DNA from: JASHVB01 sp035486135
GTDB lineage: Bacteria; Pseudomonadota; Alphaproteobacteria; Acetobacterales; Acetobacteraceae
DNA: 13,916 nt
NCBI GenBank assembly: GCA_035486135.1
Contig: DATHNI010000034.1
Coordinates: 1-13,916, forward strand
Reading direction: 5' to 3'
The translations under genes and the position numbers were made by a program. The notes beneath the pieces are model-generated. The model searched no databases, was not told where the DNA came from, and saw nothing but the letters and a program-made list of their open reading frames with translations. Shown in pieces: positions 7,609 through 12,949 of this stretch; the stretch's first letter is position 1, and the number at the start of each line of letters is the position of its first letter.

Positions 7609-8191
7609 TTTCGACAACCCCGAGGGCGCGGCGGAAGCGGTCGGTCAGGGTGGCGCCATCGCGCGGCGGCAGGTCGCGCGGTTGCTCTTCCGGCGCGATA
7701 CGCAGCACCGCGAATAGCGGTTCCCGGCGCAGGCGCTCGCGCAGGGCCTCGACCTCCTCCATGCTGTGGACGGTCGTGGTGACGGGCCAGCCGCAGCCGG
7801 CGGCGACCGCTTCGAGGTCGGCGGTCAGGCCGGTATGGCTGCGCTGCGCGCCGGTCTCGCCGAAACGTGCGTTGTCGAGCACGGCGATCGCAAGGTTGGG
7901 CGCGCCGGCCGCGGCGATGGTGGCGAGCGAGCCCAGCCCCATCAACATGTCGCCGTCGCCGGTCAGCACCAGCACCCGCCGGCGCGGCTGCGCCAGCGCG
8001 ATCCCCAGACCGACCATCGCGGTGCCGCCCATGGCGCCCCACAGGTAGAAGTTCTGCGGCCGGTCGCCGGCGGCCGACACGTCGTAGCTGGGCGCGCCGA
8101 GGCCGGTGACCACCAGCAGGTCGTCCGGATCACGCAGCAGCGCGGCCACGGCGGCCCGGCGGTCCAGGGTTCCGTCGTTGCGGCGGCTCAT
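7604..8191 (-). CDS. Thiamine-diphosphate decarboxylase, beta (PP-domain) subunit; sulfopyruvate/phosphonopyruvate decarboxylase family
   Basis: 195 residues forming the cofactor-binding half of a 2-oxoacid decarboxylase. Visible: the region FYLWGAMGGTAMVGLGIALA (48-67), the Mg-ThDP motif starting GDG (78-80) and ending DN (106-107, usually NN), then FGETGAQRSHTG (110-121), as in ComE-like and phosphonopyruvate decarboxylase PP domains. It starts at ATG 8191 and overlaps the alpha gene's stop by the ATGA junction, so the two are translationally coupled and should form one heteromeric enzyme. A frame extending to 8707 is an artefact of the open phase in the alpha gene. No phosphonate or coenzyme M pathway gene is nearby, so the substrate (sulfopyruvate, phosphonopyruvate or another 2-oxoacid) is undetermined. 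Confidence 0.88.
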   Translation of the reverse strand: MSRRNDGTLDRRAAVAALLRDPDDLLVVTGLGAPSYDVSAAGDRPQNFYLWGAMGGTAMVGLGIALAQPRRRVLVLTGDGDMLMGLGSLATIAAAGAPNLAIAVLDNARFGETGAQRSHTGLTADLEAVAAGCGWPVTTTVHSMEEVEALRERLRREPLFAVLRIAPEEQPRDLPPRDGATLTDRFRRALGVVER

Positions 8192-8721
8192 TGTCCCGAC
8201 CCCTTGGCGGTGAACACTTTGGCGCCGATCAGCCGCTGCGACAGCAAGACCGCGACCGGCACGAGGCTGTCGAACGCCAGGGCGGCGGATGCGGCGACCA
8301 TCTCCGCGACGTCCTCCGCCCGGTCGGCGCGGCGGACATGCACGCCGGCGGCCGTCAGCACGGCCGGCGTCGCGGTGCCCATCGGCACCTGCCACGGATT
8401 GAACTCCGCCCACTCGCCGCGCATGGTCACCAGGGTGAAGAAGGGCATGCGGCAGTTCACCGGCAGCGACAGCATGTTGATGCAGTTGCCGACGCCGGAG
8501 GATTGCATCAGCAGCGCCGCACGCTGGCCGCCGAGCCATGCGCCGGCAGCGAGAGCGATGCCCTCCTCCTCGGTGGTCAGCACGACCGCCGTGATGTCCG
8601 GATCGGCGTGGGCGGCCTCGATCAGATGGGCGTGGCCGGCATCGGGCACGTAGCCGATCTGGCGGATGCCGGCGGATTTCAGGGCGGCATAAACCTCGGC
8701 CTGCCATGGGCGGGGCGGCAT
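8188..8721 (-). CDS. Thiamine-diphosphate decarboxylase, alpha (Pyr-domain) subunit; sulfopyruvate/phosphonopyruvate decarboxylase family
   Basis: 177 residues, the N-terminal pyrimidine-binding half. It contains TTEEEGIALAAGAWLGG (49-65), whose Glu would activate the ThDP aminopyrimidine, then LMQSSGVGNCIN (71-82) and RGEWAEFNPWQVPMG (101-115), all typical of the sulfopyruvate decarboxylase alpha/phosphonopyruvate decarboxylase family. Alpha plus beta total about 372 residues, close to a single-chain phosphonopyruvate decarboxylase, so this is the split form. The start at 8721 has AGGAG 5-6 bases upstream. The stop TGA (8188-8190) overlaps the beta ATG. Nothing upstream in the same direction looks like an operon partner; the next 400 bases hold no supported gene. 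Confidence 0.88.
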   Translation of the reverse strand: MPPRPWQAEVYAALKSAGIRQIGYVPDAGHAHLIEAAHADPDITAVVLTTEEEGIALAAGAWLGGQRAALLMQSSGVGNCINMLSLPVNCRMPFFTLVTMRGEWAEFNPWQVPMGTATPAVLTAAGVHVRRADRAEDVAEMVAASAALAFDSLVPVAVLLSQRLIGAKVFTAKGSGQ

Positions 8722-8885
8722 GGGCTCTCCTGGGTGGTCAGAACGGCGATCTATTTGAGGATTGAGAGCACGGCAAGGGAGCGTAAGCCATTGCAGGCGC
8801 CGTCACCACCGTCCGCAGATGCCTGCCGCCCGTCCTGGAGACCCTGCGTGCGAAAGATCCTGGGAGATTTGCACCGATCATGCGA

Positions 8886-9041
8886 GCAGCCCGGTTCCAG
8901 ATTTCTCACCAAGGTCAGGAAGCGAGGCCAAGGTACACAAGGCAGGTTGCATGACCCATGAGTCGCCTTGATCCATGGGAGCACCGGCCTCTTTGCGAAC
9001 CCTTGCTCGACTTCCTGAACTTTGTGAGAAACTTGTGCTGC
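8886..9041. repeat. Large imperfect inverted repeat, about 155 bp, centred near 8967
   Basis: The best-matched arms are 8902-8922 and 9011-9031: 21 bases with 3 mismatches when one is reversed and complemented. Similarity continues inwards with small indels through CGAGGCCAAGG (8923-8933) versus the complement of 9001-9010. It ends in an exact inner pair, CCCATG (8955-8960) with CATGGG (8974-8979). The centres of the inner and outer pairs coincide at about 8967. It looks like two diverged copies of one unit in opposite orientation, such as a MITE/BIME-like element or a structured RNA locus. Confidence 0.65.
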
Positions 9042-9044
9042 CGC

Positions 9045-9108
9045 GGTCGGCACGAGCGATACGAGCTTACCCTTGGAACAAGAAGCTTGACGCGATCGTG
9101 TGCTGACC
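9045..9108. repeat. Nested inverted repeat next to the large palindrome
   Basis: GGTCGGCAC (9045-9053) pairs with GTGCTGACC (9100-9108) with one mismatch that would be a G-U pair in RNA. An inner AGCTT (9064-9068)/AAGCT (9083-9087) pair lies inside it. Could be part of the same repeat element or a small structured RNA; there is no promoter or T-run to decide. Confidence 0.35.
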
Positions 9109-9122
9109 GAGGCTTACGAGCA

Positions 9123-9290
9123 CTATCCGGCCATCTCCCTCAACCGCGCCAGTTCCTCGTATCGTTCCGCCAGGCGAATCAGCCGTTGTGCCTCCGTGGG
9201 GGCGGTTGCGCTGGCTTTGTTTCGGAACACCTCGGCTTGCTCGCGCAGTTGGATGGCGGTGCGCTCCCGAAATGGTGGTAACGGTTCCAT
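9123..9290 (-). CDS. Hypothetical small helical protein, 55 residues
   Basis: Starts at ATG 9288-9290 and encodes a charged, Ala/Glu/Arg-rich helix, for example REQAEVFRNKASATAPTEAQ and LIRLAERYEELARLRE. This resembles short uncharacterised alphaproteobacterial proteins built of one or two amphipathic helices. The open frame extends to 9509, but the added N-terminal 73 residues are low-complexity and cover the 16-bp tandem repeat, so I take the internal start. The ribosome binding site is weak (AGAAG). No membrane segment or known catalytic motif. Function unknown. Confidence 0.5.
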   Translation of the reverse strand: MEPLPPFRERTAIQLREQAEVFRNKASATAPTEAQRLIRLAERYEELARLREMAG

Positions 9291-9419
9291 GCTTCTGTAT
9301 GCTGCCGCCGCCCGGCGCGGTCTTTGACTTGAATCAAACCGATGCCGGTTTCTCCTTCCGCGGGTCGGCAAGCGCGTCGAGTCGCGCTGCCAGCTTGAGC
9401 AAACCGATATAGGCAACTG

Positions 9420-9467
9420 CCCTTTCGCTTGTTCGCCCCTTCGCCTGTTTGCCCCTTCGCTCGCCTG
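9420..9467. repeat. 16-bp tandem repeat, three copies
   Basis: Units at 9420-9435 (CCCTTTCGCTTGTTCG), 9436-9451 (CCCCTTCGCCTGTTTG) and 9452-9467 (CCCCTTCGCTCGCCTG), followed by a partial CCCCG. Units share 11-13 of 16 bases. It lies in the spacer before the pentapeptide-repeat gene. 16 is not a multiple of three and the region appears noncoding. Confidence 0.7.
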
Positions 9468-9621
9468 CCCCGACCCGCCATGCCATACCGTTCGTCCCGG
9501 CATCGTCATAGCCTGCGTTCACGGATGGGAAAGGTTTTCGGGCCATGCTGGCGCGACACGCACCAGGCTCGCAGCGGCCCGGATGCGTCGCACCGTCACG
9601 CACGATCGGCCACGGATTGAC

Positions 9622-9625
9622 AGGA
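9622..9625 (+). promoter_or_regulatory. Ribosome binding site deciding the pentapeptide gene start
   Basis: AGGA lies 7 bases before the ATG at 9633. It favours this ATG over the adjacent in-frame TTG at 9630. Confidence 0.6.
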
Positions 9626-9632
9626 CCTTTTG

Positions 9633-11642
9633 ATGCAACCCCGCGGCGCCATCGTGCCGGACTACAAGACGCTCACCGCGGCCAAACTTGACCAAACGTT
9701 GAAGCAGCACCAGCGCTTCATCCTGTCGCAGCGTGACGGCACCCGCGCCAGCCTGAAATTCCACGATCTGCCGAACGCGCGCCTGGCGGGCCAGAACCTG
9801 GCGGGTGCCGATTTGACCGGCGCCCGGCTCCGGGGGGCCGACCTCCACGGGGCCATTTTGGACAACGCGTGTCTGTTCGGCGCCGATCTTGCCGGAGCGA
9901 ACCTCTCCGAAGCCAGCATGTGCAACATCGACCTGCGCGGATGCGCGCTGCGTGGCGCGACGATGACCCGCGCAGTCCTGATCGACGCCGACCTGCGCGA
10001 CGGTTACCTGGTGCGCTACCGGAACGGCGACTTCTCCGCAGTGGCCGCGGATAAGCTGCACGTCGAGCTCTCGGAAGCCAAGATGAAGGGGGCCTCGCTC
10101 AACCGGGCCAAGCTGTCGAACGCCTTCATCCTGCAAACCGACCTGCGCGATTCGGATCTGCGATCCTGCGTGTTCGTCCGGGCGGATCTGGGCGGCTCCG
10201 ACCTCACCGGCTGCAACCTGGAGGGCGCCGATCTGTCGCTCGCCAACCTGTCGGGCGCCAGGCTGGACGGCGCCATCCTGTCGCGCGCGATCCTGCGCGA
10301 GACCAACCTGGCGAATTCCAGCCTGATCGGCGCCTTGCTGGACGACGTGGACCTGTCGATGGCCAACCTGACCGGCGCCGACATGGTGACCCGCATGGAG
10401 AACCATGACGCCGAGTTGCGGGCGATCCTGCTGGGGCACCGCGACTGGATGCTGTCGAACGGCAGTAAGGGCAAGCGCGCCAGCTTCGCCAAGCGGGACC
10501 TGGCGGGTGTAGATCTGGGCAAACTCAATCTGTCGGCGGCCGACTTCCGCGGCGCCACGCTCAACGGCGCGAACCTCGCGGAGGCGGTACTGGCGATGGC
10601 CAATCTCAGCTTCACCGACCTCCGCAACGCAGAGATGATGGGCGCCGACATCCGCGGCGCATCGTTCGAGCGGGCCAACATGAACCAGGCCAATCTGACG
10701 AATGCCATCGCCGGACCAATGGAGCTGCGCAGCGGGCAGAGCTGGCCAACCAGCTTCAAGGCCGCGCGCCTCGGCGGCACCGTCTTCCACTCGGCCGACC
10801 TGCGTGGTTGCAACTTCGCTGACTCGGACCTGTCGCAGGCTCAACTGAACAATGCCGTGCTGACCGGGGCGGACATGAAGGACACCACCATGACCGGCGC
10901 AGACTTGCGCGACGCCGACATAACGGCGGCGGACTTCCGCGGAGCCCGCGACCTGCTGATCACCGGAAGCGCGGATGTGGCGGCGAGGTCCGCGGGTCGT
11001 GGCGGTCGGGTGGTGCTGTGCGCGGTGCGCGAGCCGCAGGCAACCGCGAGGGGGCTACTTGACCAACGCCAGGAGGGCAAGGCCGGAGGCATAGGCGGTG
11101 CAGAGAGCGGCGAACCCGGCCCAAAGATACGTCCTGCTCGGCTTTTCCGCGAGGTCAGCGCGCAGTTCGGCGACTTCGGCCTTGGTCGCCAGATGCGGCA
11201 ATGTCTTCAATATCTCGGCCACTTCCGCCTTGGCGGCGAGATGCGGCAGCGTCGCTGTCAACGTCGCCTCGATCCGAGTCACGGCCTGCCGGAGGTCGAT
11301 CACCATCGTCTCGAGCCGGCCAGTCGTGGACTTGACCTCGCGCATATCCTCCTCCAGCCGAGTGACCCGCATCTCCAAGGAGGGATCGTAGGGACCTCGG
11401 GCCGTGTGTTCAATCGGCGTATCGGGCATGCGCTGCTCCAGGGGGCGAGACACTACGTTCCTTACCCGAAAGAGTTAAACGCTTCGTCGCCAGCCCCCCC
11501 GCGGGTGGTGGCCGGCTCGATCGCACACGGTCGCTCATGCAATACGGCCTACGCCGCGTTGAGTAGGCAAATGATTGGCCGCGCTTGCCCCACGACCCGG
11601 GTGACCGCGCGGCCCCTGGCCTTCCCGCGCCGGACGCGCTAG
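9633..11642 (+). CDS. Pentapeptide-repeat protein; frame probably overruns the true end near 10975
   Basis: The open frame gives 669 residues, but only about the first 440 look like protein. Residues 45-260 and 300-437 are A(D/N)LxG-type pentapeptide repeats that should form right-handed quadrilateral beta-helices. Each block is preceded by a similar cap: KQHQRFILSQRDGTRASL near 24-41 and LGHRDWMLSNGSKGKRASF near 267-285. Loops interrupt the blocks near 135-150 and 365-380. Repeats stop at about GARDLLITG (near 10965). The remaining 230 residues lack repeats, use rare codons (ATA, TTA, AGG) and lie opposite a convincing minus-strand gene, so the native stop was probably lost or shifted near 10970-11050. 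No signal peptide or membrane segment. The molecular role of such proteins is generally unknown. The minus-strand frame at 9519-10844 is its shadow. Confidence 0.85.
   Translation: MQPRGAIVPDYKTLTAAKLDQTLKQHQRFILSQRDGTRASLKFHDLPNARLAGQNLAGADLTGARLRGADLHGAILDNACLFGADLAGANLSEASMCNIDLRGCALRGATMTRAVLIDADLRDGYLVRYRNGDFSAVAADKLHVELSEAKMKGASLNRAKLSNAFILQTDLRDSDLRSCVFVRADLGGSDLTGCNLEGADLSLANLSGARLDGAILSRAILRETNLANSSLIGALLDDVDLSMANLTGADMVTRMENHDAELRAILLGHRDWMLSNGSKGKRASFAKRDLAGVDLGKLNLSAADFRGATLNGANLAEAVLAMANLSFTDLRNAEMMGADIRGASFERANMNQANLTNAIAGPMELRSGQSWPTSFKAARLGGTVFHSADLRGCNFADSDLSQAQLNNAVLTGADMKDTTMTGADLRDADITAADFRGARDLLITGSADVAARSAGRGGRVVLCAVREPQATARGLLDQRQEGKAGGIGGAESGEPGPKIRPARLFREVSAQFGDFGLGRQMRQCLQYLGHFRLGGEMRQRRCQRRLDPSHGLPEVDHHRLEPASRGLDLAHILLQPSDPHLQGGIVGTSGRVFNRRIGHALLQGARHYVPYPKELNASSPAPPRVVAGSIAHGRSCNTAYAALSRQMIGRACPTTRVTARPLAFPRRTR
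11055..11429 (-). CDS. Small coiled-coil protein with C-terminal membrane anchor
   Basis: 124 residues. The start at ATG 11429 has GGAG 6 bases upstream; an in-frame GTG at 11453 lacks support. Residues about 17-100 are heptad-like and highly charged (MRVTRLEEDMREVKSTTGRL), with a duplicated segment, TLPHLAAKAEVAEI and TLPHLATKAEVAEL. Residues about 103-122 form a single hydrophobic helix (YLWAGFAALCTAYASGLALLAL) before the terminal VK. This architecture is common among short hypothetical alphaproteobacterial proteins that sit on the inner membrane with a coiled coil facing the cytoplasm. It lies wholly inside the opposite-strand tail of the pentapeptide open frame, and its codon use is typical for the window, which argues that this strand is the coding one here. 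Function unknown. Confidence 0.72.
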   Translation of the reverse strand: MPDTPIEHTARGPYDPSLEMRVTRLEEDMREVKSTTGRLETMVIDLRQAVTRIEATLTATLPHLAAKAEVAEILKTLPHLATKAEVAELRADLAEKPSRTYLWAGFAALCTAYASGLALLALVK

Positions 11643-11678
11643 CCGTGCCGCGCCAACCCGGAGGGAAACGCCGCCGTC
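11430..11678. other. Spacer before the hydroxyacid dehydrogenase gene
   Basis: 249 bases between divergent genes, crossed only by the doubtful tail of the pentapeptide frame (stop TAG at 11640-11642). GGAGGG at 11660-11665 is the nearest Shine-Dalgarno-like sequence to the dehydrogenase start, at an unusually long distance of 13 bases. Nothing else recognised. Confidence 0.4.
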
Positions 11679-12689
11679 ATGACCGTCACCGTGCTGTATT
11701 CCGAAAACGTCTACCCCGACGACAGCGTCGAGCGCCGCATCTACGGCCCGGACGCGCGGGTGATCTTCCCGGCATCGTCCGAATCCCTGGCCGACCTGTC
11801 CGACGCGGACTGCGCCGCGGCCGAGGGCCTGATGATCCTGCGCTACAAGGTGACCGCCGCCGACCTGGCGCGTTTCCCTCGGCTGCGCGCGATCTGCCGG
11901 ATGGGCGTCGGCTACGACAACCTGGACCGCAAGGCCGCTGCCGAACGGCAGATCATGATCCTCAACGTGCCCGACTACGGCACCACCGAAGTCGCCGACC
12001 ACGCGATCGCCCTGGCCCTGGCGATGCGCCGCGGGCTGCTGCTGCACCTGGAGGCGCAGCGCAAGGATCCGCCGGCGCCGTGGCGCTATATCATCGATCC
12101 GCTGGTGCGCCGCTCCGGCGTGCAGACCTTCGGCATTGTCGGCCTGGGCCGCATCGGCACGGCGGTCGCGCTGCGCGCCAAGGCGCTGGGGTTCAGCGTG
12201 GTATTCTTCGACCCAAACCTGCCCAACGGTGTCGAACTGGGCGTCGGCGTCGGCCGCGCCGCGACGCTGGAGGACCTGCTGCACGCGTCGGACGTGCTGT
12301 CGGTGCACGCGCCGCTGACGCCGGAGACGCGCGGCATGCTGGGGCTGGCGCAGTTGTCGCTGTTGCCGAAAGGCGCGGTGTTGGTGAACACGGCCCGCGG
12401 GCCGATCGTTGATGTTGACGCGGTGGCGACGCTGTTGAAGAGCAGCCATCTCGCCGGCGTGGCCCTGGATGTGCTGCCGGTGGAACCGCCGGTCGAACCG
12501 GTGCCCGAGCTGGTGCGTGCCTTCCGAGCGCGCGAGAAGTGGACGGAGGGGCGACTGATCATCACGCCGCACTCGGCCTTTTATTCGCCGGAAGCCTGGC
12601 AGGACATCCGGGTCAAATCCGCCGAAACGATGCGGGCAGCGCTGCTGGGACCGAAGCCGCAGAACGTGGTTCCACCCGACGCGTACTGA
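11679..12689 (+). CDS. D-isomer-specific 2-hydroxyacid dehydrogenase (CtBP/phosphoglycerate dehydrogenase-like)
   Basis: 336-residue cytosolic NAD(P)-dependent oxidoreductase of 2-hydroxy/2-oxo acids, of normal family length. The Rossmann domain has the cofactor motif FGIVGLGRIG (151-160) and an acidic residue after the second strand (FFDPN, Asp178) that favours NAD. The catalytic residues are visible: Arg240 in VNTARGPIVD, Glu269 in DVLPVEPP, His298 in TPHSAFYSPEA. The substrate-binding loop is RMGVGYDNLD (74-83). The HSAFYSPEA wording and overall pattern are closest to the CtBP-like branch rather than SerA, and there is no ACT domain. It has its own spacer on both sides, so it is probably a single-gene unit. 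Substrate cannot be assigned. Confidence 0.93.
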   Translation: MTVTVLYSENVYPDDSVERRIYGPDARVIFPASSESLADLSDADCAAAEGLMILRYKVTAADLARFPRLRAICRMGVGYDNLDRKAAAERQIMILNVPDYGTTEVADHAIALALAMRRGLLLHLEAQRKDPPAPWRYIIDPLVRRSGVQTFGIVGLGRIGTAVALRAKALGFSVVFFDPNLPNGVELGVGVGRAATLEDLLHASDVLSVHAPLTPETRGMLGLAQLSLLPKGAVLVNTARGPIVDVDAVATLLKSSHLAGVALDVLPVEPPVEPVPELVRAFRAREKWTEGRLIITPHSAFYSPEAWQDIRVKSAETMRAALLGPKPQNVVPPDAY

Positions 12690-12789
12690 GCCATGTCATC
12701 TGCCTGAGCAAAGTCACGGGGGCACTGACGCTGCGAGCCGGCAGGCGGCCATACATTGGCCCGTGGCCGGTTCGCACCAGCCTCCCCAC

Positions 12790-12869
12790 CGTCATGGCCG
12801 GGCCCCGACCCGGCCATCTGTCGCCGCACCCTGCCTTATGGATGGCCCGGTCAGAACTCGGCCGTCACG
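12790..12869. repeat. Inverted pair of REP-like elements
   Basis: The left unit (12790-12819) contains a perfect 9-bp stem, ATGGCCGGG (12794-12802) with CCCGGCCAT (12809-12817). The right unit (12840-12869), read on the other strand, matches the left at 22 of 30 bases and is more degenerate. The pair lies between the hydroxyacid dehydrogenase gene and the epimerase gene, both on the plus strand. The sequence type is widespread in alphaproteobacterial intergenic DNA. Confidence 0.75.
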
Positions 12870-12949
12870 TGGCCGGCGTAGGGACGGCCGGCATTGTCGG
12901 GATCGCCCACCCCTTGCCGCGCCACGCGCGACCGCCTGTAATCGCCCGC

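Larger units (their letters stand above)
8722..9122. other. Gene-poor stretch upstream of the decarboxylase genes
   Basis: 401 bases. It contains a large imperfect inverted repeat (8886-9041) and a further dyad (9045-9108). The minus-strand frame 8751-9053 begins at GTG, lacks a ribosome binding site and is composed mainly of the inverted-repeat DNA, so I do not accept it as a gene. The decarboxylase promoter should lie near 8730-8780, but no clear -35/-10 pair is visible. Confidence 0.55.
9291..9632. other. Intergenic stretch upstream of the pentapeptide-repeat gene
   Basis: 342 bases between divergently transcribed genes. It holds a 16-bp triplicate repeat (9420-9467) and presumably the promoter of the pentapeptide gene, which I cannot locate. 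No supported gene. Confidence 0.5.

Noticed and set aside
7604..8707. 367-residue single-chain version of the decarboxylase beta frame
   Set aside because: The upstream part is out of frame with the alpha gene and has no family resemblance; the ATGA junction shows two genes.
8751..9053. 100-residue minus-strand frame
   Set aside because: GTG start without ribosome binding site, Cys/Pro/Arg-rich translation, and it consists mostly of the large inverted repeat.
9519..10844. 441-residue minus-strand frame with an apparent repeating pattern
   Set aside because: The periodicity is the complement of the pentapeptide repeats on the plus strand; no independent family resemblance.
11535..12572. 345-residue minus-strand frame
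   Set aside because: Opposite the 2-hydroxyacid dehydrogenase gene, whose catalytic Arg, Glu and His are all present.
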